From: Topomyia yanbarensis
Lineage: Eukaryota > Arthropoda > Insecta > Diptera > Culicidae
DNA length: 64,000 nucleotides
Assembly (NCBI RefSeq): GCF_030247195.1
Contig: NC_080671.1
Location: 411,318,044-411,382,043, forward strand
Direction of reading: 5' to 3'
Numbering within the stretch: position 1 is the first letter of the stretch; every line of letters starts with the position of its first letter. The notes beneath the pieces were generated by a model, which worked only from the letters and a program-made list of their open reading frames with translations, did no database searches and was not told the origin of the DNA. Below are positions 50,222-61,115 of the stretch, piece after piece. Position numbers and translations under genes: made by a program.

Positions 50222-51050
50222 AGAAGATAGCGCTTCCCAAGCCCTGTACGACGGATTGGTGTACCTAGCGCGCAACGCTTCTATGAATGACGTTAACATC
50301 GACTATTTAAAGAACGGACTTGGCCAGACACGCTCAGTTCCCTGTTGAACGGCTGGCGAAGCAGATCACTGCGCTGTGTTTTTTACAGCCAGTGTAGCTG
50401 AGCTAGAAGTCCGTTACACTGGCTGTGGAGGGACGCTACCCTGTGTCGTCCAACCAGGGATGCCAAAGGTACTGGTAAACTACATTTTTTTCGGTATATT
50501 TACATTTGCACAAGCCGTACAGCCCGCTACAGCGACGCATCACTACAGCTCATGCCAGAACGGTAGCCATACCGAGTACATTTTCCCGTAGAGCAGTAGA
50601 ATACATTTTTGTTTTGCTGCTGTACTCCGACTGCTCGGTGAGAGTGTGGCGTAGTAAAGTTTGTTCTCTCGCTTTGTACATTTTTCTCTGCATAGTCACA
50701 GGGAGAGGCCCACACACGAAAGCGATGATGCCGGTCGTGGCGTAAACGAACCGCATTTATTGTAGTCGTTTTTGATTAAAAATATTGAATAGATTAAAAA
50801 TATTAAAAAGTGTAAAATAAGGAAAGAGAAGCTGTACCGCCCGCGTCTGGTGGCTGTACTGGGGGCAGTATTTCTTTGTCATGTTACTGCTTTGCTTACA
50901 GACTGCCGTACAGCGCTGGGCGTCCTGCAATAGCGAACGACAGCAGCGTCAAAAGAGAAATGAGAATGTAGGCAGAAAAAATACAGCCGCAGAAAAGGTA
51001 GGCATTTTGCATCCTTGCGTCCAACAGGCGACCGCTCCAACTGCTTCATA
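50222..51050. other. GC-richer segment of unknown nature, with a hairpin
   Basis: This stretch is visibly richer in G and C than its neighbours and rich in TACAG/CTGTA-type words. A 12-bp perfect stem (ACAGCCAGTGTA at 50385-50396, TACACTGGCTGT at 50415-50426) has an 18-nt loop. The word CCGTACAGC recurs (near 50515 and 50910). Overlapping short ORFs on both strands (50376-50756) show no domain. It might be an LTR or the terminal part of a transposon. I do not recognise it. Confidence 0.35.
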
Positions 51051-51620
51051 AATGCCACTGTAATGTTGCCAGTAAATTTTTGGTTTAACTAGCACATGTA
51101 TTTGCTATTTCCGCTTGAAATTAAGTAATATAGTGGTAGTAATAAGCTTCCCATTTTGGTTTAAACGCAAGGACAGTTTTTAAAACAGGATTTGATTAAT
51201 TAGTTTAGCTCATCTAAGCAATTTTATCAATTCTGTAATTTAAAAGGAATTTTACGGAACTTGGTGGATTTGGCCCCACTTGCAACTGGTATAATCAACC
51301 TGCACAAAGTGTTGCATAACGCAGGGCTATTTTTTGGAACAAAATCATTCAGCCCTTCGCTATGCAAAGTCACGATATTATGACAGATGGGCTAAGCGCG
51401 GCCGGGAAAGGCCGCGTGGAATTTTGGTGAAATGCGCTAATAGTGTCGTGGTGGTACTAGTTGTCTCTTTCGCTCTACCCATCATCACCATCAGCGTTGA
51501 CTCATTTTGCATTGTACGCTTGGGTTCAATGTTTGGGGCGAAGGTGTTGGTAGGTAGGGGAACTGGCGGTAAAATGAACACGTTAAGCAATGTCATTATT
51601 TTCTAACTAATAAGTGAATG
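51051..51620. other. Noncoding spacer
   Basis: No feature recognised. The opposed ORFs at 51334-51606 and 51378-51596 overlap and lack domain character. The phrase GGCGGTAAAATGAACA near 51565 recurs in similar form near 51780, hinting at a repeated unit. Confidence 0.4.
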
Positions 51621-51629
51621 AGATATTAC

Positions 51630-52260
51630 AATCACATTATGTTTCTTGTTAGACATGTTTTGTACATATCTGGTAAAAATACTTCGTCATAAACACATTT
51701 TTTCAAACATGATTCTTGATTTTTAAACATGTCCAAAAATGAGACATGTTTATAGAGCGAGTGGGTAAAATGTACATATGGCGGTGGTAAAATGAACAGC
51801 TTCTGGTGACCTGCAAAATGTCCTGTATGTATGCAATGCGCAGCGTTGGAAAGCATTTTCCGATCAATGCTAATATCCCAACAAATCATGAGCTATGCAT
51901 ACACACAGGGCATTTTGCAGGCAAAAAAATTGTCACGGAAGAATTGAATTTTCATGACGTAATATTAAGGTTGGACAGAGAAAGGGTAAAATTCGCAAAC
52001 GAAAAAAGCAGTAGTGTAACAACATTCTACATACGCTGATTTATTTTTATGAAGATCTGACATACGGTGTGGAAAAAAACTACTTTTTTCGTTTGTGAAT
52101 TTTGCGCATTCTCTGTCCAACTTTAACCATTTTACAATCCTGTGGCATCGAAACACATCTACAAACTTGGGGTTATCCATGGGTGTTTGAACTTTTAGGA
52201 TCTGTTTGAGAGCAACTAGAAAGCTTGTTCTATACATGAGATGTGATTATATTGTCTAAA
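51630..52260. repeat. Region with two nested imperfect inverted repeats
   Basis: The outer pair is GGTTGGACAGAGAAAGGGTA-type sequence at 51969-52017 against its reverse complement at 52080-52135 (CTACTTTTTTCGTTTGTGAA and CATTCTCTGTCCAAC). A second pair is ACCTGCAAAATGTCCTGTAT at 51810-51838 against its reverse complement ending GGGCATTTTGCAGGC at about 51893-51923. These palindromes generate the overlapping ORFs here. The element type is unknown. Confidence 0.5.
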
Positions 52261-52408
52261 ATTTGATTTTTCTTCCCGCCCGGGTGTTTTTTTTAACACA
52301 CTAAGTACTAAGAAAATAAATATTTTACATTAAGTAGTATAGTCCTACGTCTACAGTTCGTGCAACCCCATAGGGCTACCCCTTGTAGTTTTTTCTTTGT
52401 ATTCTTAA

Positions 52409-52524
52409 CCTTCCGGCAGTCGCGCTAGTGCACTGAGTGCACGCTGCTCTGAAAATCTAGCGAAATCGTCTTAGGGCACCAGCGGCTGCTCGTTCAGTGG
52501 GCCATAAGCGCGACTTCCGGAGGG
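52409..52524. mobile_element. 116-bp TTAA-flanked MITE (piggyBac-like)
   Basis: TTAA at 52405-52408 is followed by CCTTCCGGCAGTCGCGC. The right end GCGCGACTTCCGGAGGG is followed by TTAA at 52525-52528. The 17-bp termini are imperfect inverted repeats (two to three mismatches). TTAA duplication plus CC-initial ends is the piggyBac-type signature. The GC-rich interior is partly self-complementary (GTGCACTGAGTGCAC). There is no coding capacity, so it would need a transposase in trans. Confidence 0.78.
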
Positions 52525-52750
52525 TTAAGTTATTATTTATTGTTAAGTTCTGTATTATGTATTCGACTGCAAAGATATGGGCTTTTTATACCATTTTGAG
52601 AAGAGTTAATGTTTCACTCAAAGTGGCTTTTCCCTATCTCCCCATATTCATTAAGATCAACTAGGTCAGATTATTAATAAATAAATAAATAATTGTAAAT
52701 AATTGTAAAAAGAAACGTTTTCAGTGTATTTGGATCATGAAGAAGCTACC

Positions 52751-53590
52751 AATAAAAAGTTTTCCTTTTGACTTTTGACATATTTTTATAAATGTTTTCA
52801 GTCAAAAATACAATTTTATTTTTGAATTTGATTTTAAACGCCATTTTAAATCAAAATGCTCATACCAAAAAAAATTTGAAATATAATAGTTCCCGAGATA
52901 TTTTAAATTTTGTTTTAACAACACAAAATGGTTTACAAAATCGCCTTGATGTCAAAGAGAAAGTTACAGAAAATGTTATGGGCTTTTTGAAAAACCTATT
53001 GTTGTTGCTGGAGAAACACGAAAAACTTATGAAAAGGTCGTAATAAAACAAAGTAATTAAGTTGTTCAAACAAAGATTAAAATATATCGAGAACTATTAC
53101 ATTTCAAAATATTTTTGTTGTGAGCATTTTGTTTTAAAATAGCGTTTAGAATCATATTCAAAAATAAAATTGTAAAAGCAATAATTAATTATAAAAATAT
53201 GTCGAAAGTTGTTAGGAAAACTTTTTATTGAAAGCGCGAATAGCTTTTTAAAAAGGACATAATTACACGAATTAATTGTTTTTGTTGGAGTAAAATTTCA
53301 ATTATTTCGAAAACTATCGTATTCTGGAAGATATTTTTAACATAAATTCAAATTTTAAGCGTAAATTTTAGTTTTTGTAAAAAATGTCACAGTATTTTTT
53401 TCAGTGTATATTTTTTGTGAAGATTTGTCCATTCCCTGTAACTCGTTCTAAGATAGTTTTATTGTATAAAATAGGGTAGTCGAACAAAAAATTAAAATTA
53501 TGCGCGTGGAAACGTCTACGCCATTTTAAAAAATTGCGCTTAAGTCAAGATAATCTTACAGATTGTGGAAAATGTTAAGTATTCTGGATT
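52751..53590. mobile_element. Repeat Y element with long inverted repeats
   Basis: The left arm (about 52751-52920: AATAAAAAGTTTTCC, GACATATTTTTATAA, ACAATTTTATTTTTGAAT, AAATCAAAATGCTCA) is the reverse complement, with mismatches, of about 53060-53232. The segment beyond the right arm (53240-53590) is homologous to 46620-47174. The ORFs at 52792-53043 and 52860-53069 are low-complexity readings of the arms and loop. No target duplication was found. It is non-autonomous and of unknown superfamily. Confidence 0.6.
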
Positions 53591-55430
53591 TTTCTCGCTT
53601 TATCTTAAGCAATCATTTTTTCAAAGTATGAGTCACTGAATCGATCCAAAGAGTCGATTCATTTTAGTGAGTGAATCGAATACGGTTCACTCATCGAACT
53701 GAATCGGTTTGCCCATCTCCAATTACTTTGACCGTCGTTGTGCTACCAGCCAGAATCGGCAGTACCAGAGTATTTATCGTACCATAGTCCGTACCAAACA
53801 GACAGTCAACCGGATAAAAAGCTCGCCGAAAGCAGTTAGCAACGAAGGCTCTCCTAAAAAGTGCCCTCGCTACCGACCAGGAAACCACCCAGTATCAGAA
53901 GCAAAAGAAGCTACTAATCCGCAATCAATACTAGCACGGAGCTTTACTAACTAATTATGACAGTCAATCCACGGAGCCGACTGCGTCCTAATAATCACCT
54001 TCTTTCTCGATGTTGTGATCTAGTCTCCGGTTATCCAATAAGGTTGACTAATAGAAACCGACCAAAATCATAAAACTTCCAGTTCAAGATTTGCGGCTCA
54101 TTGCATGAAATTGCCGGTAACCAATCTCGAACTGGCTCGAAATCCTGTTTTTCGTTGTATTTACTACTTTCTAACCATCATAAAATACAAACTTATTCAT
54201 CCACCAGCAGATATAGCTCCCAAATATTTCCTTCTTGGTATTGTACAGCCATTTGAGGAGATGCTCCGTTAGCTCTACACATCTCAACACGAATGATAAT
54301 GAAATAAATCTGTTGCGGAGCTATATTTAACAATTTTCATCATTTAACTGTTCGGTTGGTGCACCATATTGACGGTCTTGACTGAGATGATAATTTTCAC
54401 AATTTTCGAGTAGATTTTGATAACAGATAGATATGTGATAACAGAGAACTATTTTCCCAATAGATAGCTTAACCTATTCTACAATGGCTGAGCGTGTCGT
54501 TATGCAGTATCTCCCAGGGCCCGTTTTTCCTCTCTATTGCCCTGTTTACGCGTATTTTATAGTTACAAAATATACAAATTTTCTTTCTGTACTTTTGTAA
54601 ATTTAATCTAGCAATATTTTGCACATCGCAAAACATCTGAGAGGAGATGACCGTAACCTTCGTTTTAACGAATGAAACTTGCCAGTATAAAGTTGAAATT
54701 ATTTACAAAATTAGTTCAAATTGTATTTTTTTTTTCAATTTCGCTAAATTATTTAAAAAAGCAAATGTATATAAGAGTATTACCATAACTGTTTTTTATC
54801 GTTTGAGTACCGTATATTTTTCTTCCATCTCCACCTCACATGTTTTAATTTTAAGTAAACATGCGGGTCTCCGAAATACACAAAATACACCTGGACCCCG
54901 TAGTAGTCCTCTCCCGTATCCCTCTCCATAGCCCATTCTGACTTACCCTTCCGTCGAGCTTGAAGGCCTGAATAAGACAAACTGTTAACGAATGTACCAC
55001 TGAAACTGAAAAAACTGTTCAAAACCGTCTGTAGTGTTCGTATAGGCGCAAAAATGTCGGTTCGAAATTAATTCCAAGTTGACATGCGGGAACAAAAAAT
55101 TGTTTCATTAAGCAAAACTCTTGCTGGCCATTTACGGTACGTAAATGTTTTACGTTAAACTCACAAACCAAGAAATTTGAACACGAAAATATTTTGACAC
55201 GCTGCTATCAGATGTCGATCATTTCACCAATGTGTATTTAACCTAATGCTTGTGGGACCTGATAACCTCTAGAATGCGAATTGTGCACTGTGGAAAAAAA
55301 TGTTGTAGATTTTGTTTCCCTTTTCAAAACAAACACCGAACACGGTAGAAACGAAGTTCGGTTGAAATATTCGGCTATATTTCCACACATTTTCTTCGTG
55401 TTCGGATACCACTCCGTAATAGATGCGATG
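53591..55430. other. Noncoding spacer upstream of receptor copy 4
   Basis: A short GAATCG/CGATTC-rich cluster lies at 53635-53705. The segment 53705-53960 is less AT-rich and open on both strands for about 65-80 codons, with no domain recognised. The rest (53960-55430) shows no feature I can support. Confidence 0.5.
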
Positions 55431-55501
55431 CGTTTTATCAGATTACCTGCCGAAAGCAATTCATTAGTGCCGATAGAAGCGTCAAAGGACACACTGCAAC
55501 A
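55431..55501 (+). promoter_or_regulatory. Possible 5' leader of receptor exon 4
   Basis: ATCAGATT at 55437-55444, about 64 bp before the ATG, is a weak initiator-like sequence. The upstream block shared by copies 1-3 is not recognisable here, as expected from the greater divergence of this copy. The context before the start is GCAACAATG. Confidence 0.25.
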
Positions 55502-56118
55502 ATGTGGTGGTTCACCGTAACGGACATATACCAGTCCATCCGTCCTCTCTACTATCCGTTGAAACTGTTCGGTTTGGCTGTGAGCCCGTTCAATCGAAGT
55601 CCTGCTCGGGAGTCCCGCTTGCTTGCGTGGCTGTATCTGTTCGCGTTTGGAGCTCTGTACACCTACATCGCCTACGTTTGGATGTATCTGAACCCGTTTC
55701 CAAGTCGATACAAATCAGTGATCCTGGACGGTATCGAAGACCTGTACACGCTGATGTTCTATCTGCTGGCGGTGCATGGGATGCTGATGTTCTATTTGGT
55801 GCGAGATAAAATCGGAACAATCCTCAAGGCTCAATATGAAGTCGATCTAGTCCTGGCGCGACTCGGCACGAAAGTACATCATGCCAAACATCATCGTCAG
55901 TTGATGGTGGCAATCGCGATAGTGGTTGCCATAGCCGCCGGTATTACTGCCGGATACTATCGTGTCTTTATATCATTTTTGAATGTTGATCGTTTCACCT
56001 TGCAACGGCAAGTAGCCTATGTTATCTTTATGCACAATTTTGAGCTGACCGTGGGTTCCGGAACGTTTTTGATGCACCTCTTGCGACAAAGATTCGCTGC
56101 CCTCAACGATACGCTCAG
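55502..56118 (+). CDS. Gustatory receptor N-terminal exon, copy 4 (divergent)
   Basis: This exon has 205 codons plus two bases. It begins MWWFTVTDIYQSIRPLYYPLK and keeps the same plan as the other three (aromatic N-terminus, four hydrophobic segments at about residues 41-63, 80-99, 133-154 and 168-190, end RFAALNDTLR). It differs at most positions and has a less AT-biased coding sequence. The donor AG|GTAAGT at 56118/56119 matches the splice consensus perfectly and is in the same phase 2. It is intact. The family resemblance of the end (RF..LNDTLR) to other mosquito gustatory receptors is what I rely on most. No TM5-7 exon follows before the window ends. Confidence 0.82.
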
Positions 56119-57590
56119 GTAAGTGGGGTGGTTGGGGGAGTTTGCTTTTAAAGATAATCGGTTATTTAGATTAATGCAGCGCTTGGAAGTAAAAGTTACT
56201 AAATAATGAAACAAAAGGGACAAATACGTACATTGTTTTTTTTTTTTCAAATATGCTGCGAAATAGTTCGGAATAGCAGGATAAATCATATCTTAATCTT
56301 AATCTAATATTGTAATTGCATGCCTTTCTAAAATGTGCAAACTACTCAACATTACTATTTTAAAACCAAGATAATCATCTTAAAAAGAATTATAAGCATA
56401 TGTTGTATTTTTTAGAAGATTGTTTAATGTTACATTGCACCCTAGCGAGAACATTTGGTAAAACCATTGTTATCTGTGGAAAGTATACTAGCTATAACTT
56501 AGTAAATGCATGGATTGCATTTAGACTTTGTCGCATCACTGCAAACGATCACTTACTAATAGCGTTTTACTTTTTTCCTGATTCTGCACTGGTGTGGTGA
56601 TAAACTGATTACATCCAAGCTGGAATGTGTGCAGCACCAACTACACCGGTGTAGTGCACTGTCAAAAATAAAAATGCCATACGATCGATGAAATTTTATA
56701 GCAATGATCTGTAAAAGTAAAATTAAGACTCATAGTAGTTTACAGTGAGGTGCTCAACTTTGCAAAATATTGTTAAAACAGCACGGGATAAATAAAAATT
56801 ATCAAATTGGCTATATTTCTTACTGCGAACTACACTAAGGTGCAATGTGATGTTAACTCAATGATATAGTCTACTTTCTACTTCTGCCTGAGTCAGAGCC
56901 GCAAACGAGCCATATGAATGACAATTGGTAGCCTTCAGATCACGTAGTCATTGTCTCATGAACAAAGGAAACATTTTCTCTATTTTTGCCACTATGAATG
57001 AAGTTGGCAAAAAGGCTACTTCGATCCAATACCGTGATCACTGACTTTAAATGTTGTGCTATGAGACCGATTCATCATAAGATGGGACATTTTCTGAAGG
57101 TGAAAATGGAGCTTAGGCTAACGGAAATCATCTTTTTCATGTTTCAGTTCCAATTCAGCACTGATATGATATGCGACAAAGTTTCGGTTTGCCAAACAAC
57201 CTAAACACGTGGTTGAAAGTGGCAGAGTTGTAATTAAGATTCTCCCTTTTTAAAAGAGTGTAACCAATGAGTTCCAATATCTTCAACTCAATGTTAATTT
57301 ACAGCTAGGAATAGAATACAAATAATGCACGAAGATTAAAGGGAAAGCAATCTCTCTCAAGATAAAATTTAAACTAGGATTGAATAACCGTAGACACGCT
57401 ATCGCTGAATGTTATTAATATCAACTTTCCTTTCAGTCAATATTTCTGTTGCGGGGCATATTAATTATTATCTTTAACTCGTTTTCGGATAGTTTTACTG
57501 TTCAAACGACGGTTCACGATCAATACTTTTTTGCGAATAATGCATGCAAAAACCAATACGGTTGATTAAAAAATTGGTCGTGACTCAAAA
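56119..57590. other. Intron or spacer after receptor copy 4
   Basis: Noncoding. A perfect 16-bp palindrome ACTACACCGGTGTAGT lies at 56640-56655. The stretch 57138-57160 has a pyrimidine-AG acceptor-like sequence, but what follows does not read as receptor TM5-7. The small ORFs have no recognisable features. Confidence 0.5.
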
Positions 57591-57595
57591 TAGTA

Positions 57596-58360
57596 CACCC
57601 AAAACGTACCCGGTAAGATTCGCTTACATTAATGCAATAAATACGAGCGAAAATTGCAAGCGTTCTGGTAATGTGCGAAAATTGCAAGAAGCTTCCTTGC
57701 ATGCAATGCAAGAAACAGAAAAACCGAATTTTGCCTATGTATTAGCGATGTATGTGTATTGGTGACCAATATGCGTTAGAAAAAAAGACTGTTGGGCATT
57801 GAAAAGTGAACCCCGCACAAACAGATCGCTAAGCAATACTTTATCCACCCAACCATACTACCAGATAGTAATAAGTGGATAAAAGTCATATATAAACAGA
57901 TGATTTCACGATTAATGAAAAAAGTAAAACAAGCAGCCAGATTTGAACTCAAGTCCTTGCGCATCATAGCGCTAACTATAAGCACTGATCTGTCCTTACA
58001 CATAAGGACAGGACGTTAAAACTCGTACAACTGTCACATCCGCAATTTGATGCCGTCTCATGTGTAATGAATAAACCACAAAACTGTGTTTGATGATGTT
58101 GGTGAGGAATGAATATAAAGTAGACGGAAAATAAAAACTCGCCATGCGTTGCTGTACCAACCAGCATAGGCATGTGAATGTGGTGGTAATCCTTCGACAG
58201 TGTTTTGAAGAAACGTATGTACGTATAGCGAGAGATGAAGTGATTTTATATGCTTGCAACAATTGCAAGCGGGTTTAACTGCAAAATTGCAAGTGATGCT
58301 AACATTATTTGCAAGTGATAGTCGCCGGCAATCATTGCAAGAGATTTTTGTTTTGGGTGT
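57596..58360. mobile_element. TA-flanked element with ACACCCAAAAC ends
   Basis: ACACCCAAAAC at about 57595-57605 and its reverse complement GTTTTGGGTGT at 58350-58360 are bordered by T and A, which suggests a TA target. Both subterminal regions contain several ATTGCAAG words (57655-57715 and 58255-58345). The middle is occupied by unrelated sequence, including a tRNA-like SINE head, so the element appears to have received later insertions. Confidence 0.45.
57775..58015 (-). mobile_element. tRNA-derived SINE-like sequence
   Basis: On the minus strand a pol III internal promoter is readable. An A-box-like TAGTTAGCGC (57970-57980) lies about 20 nt before a B box GAGTTCAAATC (57940-57950), inside a tRNA-like stretch of about 60 nt. 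Non-tRNA sequence follows down to about 57775. The acceptor stem is not well paired, so this is a SINE head (Feilai-type SINEs of Aedes are tRNA-related) and not a working tRNA. The 3' limit is uncertain. Confidence 0.5.
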
Positions 58361-58603
58361 ATGATTGCCAAAAAAAAGGTTCATAAACCGAACACGACTA
58401 CAAAGTTTTGGTCAAAAAGAAGTTTTATGGTCTGCTACTCTCTGTTTCTCTGAAGCTTCCTATGTGGAAAGTTCGTAGTGCATTTCTGTACGCCGAGCAG
58501 TTGATTTGTCCGAATCATTTAATACTAAAACTGTGGTACGTCATTGATTCGATTTTGAAGTCGAAATGCTGCATAGTATGAACATTGGAGCGACAAGAAA
58601 AAA

Positions 58604-59503
58604 ATGGCCCACCCCTGAGTCGATTCTTAGCCCCACCAGGAGTACTTTGAAGCAAATCATACAAGTCTAGCTACCGGACCAACGTGCCTGAAGTTTGTAT
58701 GGGATATTTCAACAATTTACATGGAGAAAACCCACATGCTCGCATTTTCACCGCTAGGTGGCACTGTATGCATCGTATTATCACTATAAGTGAAAATAAG
58801 AAAGATAATTTAATTTTCTTCAACTTTGTCGAAGACTGCTAGTTGATCCGGCTTTGTTAAAAAAAAGTTATTAAACTTTTAACGAAGTGATGTCTGCGCC
58901 AGTTTTGCATGGGACCTAACAGTGCACGGTTGTATATCAGTACTCGATTCGCACGAACTAAACATTTTTGTGAAATAATCGTTTGGTTTAGCTCAATGGT
59001 ATGTTCAGATGAATTATAGTAAATAATACGAGTCAGGTTTTAATAAGAAAATTTTAGTTCCACGAGTTACCGGACAGAGGGCGCCAACACTAACTTTTTA
59101 ACGGAGAGAGATAGAAATTTGGTGTCTTCTGCATGGGGGATGGGGAGTATGTTAGACCGTTATGTAACCTTTTTTCACCGAAGAAAAAAAATTTTTCAAG
59201 GAATTTGTTACGTAATAGAGGAGGGGGGCTGGAGAAATTTGTGACAATTTGTTACATGGGGGGAGGGGGAGTCAATTTTGGGCAATTTTTGCGTTACATA
59301 ATTTATGAATGGTCCCTTATTTAATACAATTCTTGTAAACATACTATTCAGCAAAATCCAAATCCAATTTTCTCCATTTAAATTGTTGAAATATCCCATA
59401 CAAACTTCAGCTACGTTGCTTCGGTAGTTAGACTTGTCCGATTTGCTTATAATTTGGTGTAAGTACTCTTGGTGGGACTAGAAATCGATTGAGGGGTGGG
59501 CCG
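58604..59503. mobile_element. Long-inverted-repeat element with GGCCCACCCCT ends
   Basis: The left arm (58604-58732, starting GGCCCACCCCTGAGTCGATT) is the reverse complement, with mismatches, of the right arm (about 59370-59503, ending GAGGGGTGGGCC). The shared inner block CTGAAGTTTGTATGGGATAT and TTTCAACAATTTA is particularly well conserved. About 640 bp lies between the arms, part of which is a second repeat at 59130-59320. There is no coding capacity. The superfamily was not determined. Confidence 0.68.
59130..59320 (+). repeat. GCGTTACATAATTTATGAATGGTCCC-type repeat, nested
   Basis: The right end GCGTTACATAATTTATGAAT followed by GGTCCC (59291-59316), a purine-rich GGGGGGAGGGGGAG tract and TTTGTTACGTAATAGAGGAGGGG form a pattern I recall as widespread in insect genomes. 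The matching left terminus (GGGACCATTCATAAATTA) is not visible, so the copy is partial. The opposing ORFs are readings of this tract. Confidence 0.5.
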
Positions 59504-59573
59504 ATTGAGTTTTCAAAAATTCATCATTTTTCTAGGCAGTCTAATGAACATATACACCAACTAGCAGGCGTTT

Positions 59574-59960
59574 GCACACAGAAAAAAATATTTTGTAATT
59601 TTAAGTTTATTTTCATGCACATATTTGGAGCATGAATATAAATGTAAAATTAAGTTCCACCACAAACACACACGACTTGTCGTGCTTTCTTCAACGAATT
59701 TTATTATAATTTTACACGTGGATTGAAAATTACAGTTTCTTTAAACGGAAAACCAATGCGCTTCTTATGTATTTTTACTCGAAAACTGCTGTAAAATGAA
59801 TGACATGTAATATTACACGAATGAAAGTGTAAAATTGTATGCTGTTTGGTGCTCCAATTGATTTTAACGTAATTTTCAATGAAATTTTCGATTCAATCGT
59901 TGTATGTTTACATTCGTATTGATTTACATGTCGTTTAAATTTCATTATTTTTTGGTGTGC
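59574..59960. mobile_element. Possible MITE with GCACAC(A/C) ends
   Basis: The start GCACACAGAAAAAAATA and the end TTATTTTTTGGTGTGC are approximate inverted repeats, and the following bases (TTTTGTAATTTTAA / TTTAAATTTCA) are also roughly complementary. The interior is AT-rich and noncoding. No clear target duplication. Confidence 0.4.
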
Positions 59961-60663
59961 ATGCAATCGAAGATAAAGTGGACGCGTGGTGATTAACTAT
60001 TGAAACTTCTGTGCAGTGCGCCGGATGCAGGCTCCGTATTGCAAAAACGTCCGTTCAGGTGCTGGTTAAGGTTAGGGCTGGACCAAATAAGCTTCGGATT
60101 GTTTCTTCTTGTATTAGGATTAATGAAATAAAATATTATTGCCTGATTCTATTTTCATTTTCTCATCTAAATTGTCATGAGCCCAATGTAAAGAGTGGTA
60201 TCACGCACTGAATCGCGTTACTTTTTGCTGAGAATTTCTTGACGACACCCAAGTGTTGACCTTTGGTAAAGTATTCGAGTGTAATTGACAAACTTTAGAA
60301 ATGATTGGTGCACAAAAGAATAAAAATAATAAAAGATGATACACAAAAAACCAAACAGAGCACCAACTGATCAAAACTGGAATTATTGAAAAGCTGGTTA
60401 ATTAAATCCTATTTTAATTTGCTGCAATACAATAACATGTCGTGATTTGGTGGTTTCTTTCAAGCGAATGCCAATTGTTACTAAACCACACATTTTCAGT
60501 CAAGAAAGTATCTGTCAATGTTCGCTTCCATTTCGTCTCTTGGATTTTACTCTCGCGCGAAACTTAATGTTGCCACTATCTACTACTTTAGCCACGCTCT
60601 ATCAAAAACTAAGTGATGTCCATGGAAGTGTAAACACGTTGCGATGAAACAACAGAGTAAGTA
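59961..60663. other. Noncoding spacer
   Basis: The ORFs at 60011-60211 and 60447-60647 show no domain or signal. I see nothing else. Confidence 0.5.
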
Positions 60664-61115
60664 GAAAGGCAAAAATCCAAAAAAGTGAATTATCGTCAAA
60701 TTTTTTTTTGAGTTTGCATCAAATCTTGACGTTTCATGCACCTTAAAGACATTAAGCATCAAAAATAAAAATTCTATTTTTAATTTTTCCTATAGTTTAT
60801 ATGAGAAATTTCTGTGTGGTCGCACTCTTAAACTCTTAAACCCGTAATTCCGGAACCAGAATACCGATCTTTCCAAAATTCAATAGCAGCCGATGGGAAG
60901 GTTGCACCTTTCATTTCAGACTAAGTTTGGGCAAATCGGTCCAGCCATCTCTGAGAAAAATGAGTGACATTATTTGACACATACGCACATACATACACAC
61001 ACATACAGACTTTTTCCGATCTCGACGAACTGAATCGAATGGGATATGACACTCCGGCTGGGATTAGGTTGACGTTTTTCAGAGTGATTGCATAACCTTT
61101 CTATATGAGAAAGGC
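60664..61115 (-). repeat. GCCTTTCTCAT dispersed repeat, copy d
   Basis: On the minus strand it starts TGCCTTTCTCATATAGAAAG at 61115, followed by GTTATGCAATCACTC, the TG/TATG-type microsatellite (about 60975-61010) and one module (AAACTTAGTCTGAAATGAAA, CCATCGGCTGCTATTGAATT). It ends in a GACGTTTCATGCACCTTAAA block shared with copy c (about 48538). Confidence 0.7.

Noticed and set aside
50376..50756. Overlapping small ORFs on both strands
   Set aside because: They are mutually overlapping and without domain features; they follow from the GC-richer composition.
56640..56655. Perfect 16-bp palindrome as a regulatory site
   Set aside because: An isolated palindrome deep in a presumed intron with no second copy. 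One such site in 64 kb is weak evidence.
57935..58000. Functional tRNA gene
   Set aside because: A and B boxes are present, but a paired acceptor stem and full cloverleaf are not. Better explained as a SINE head.
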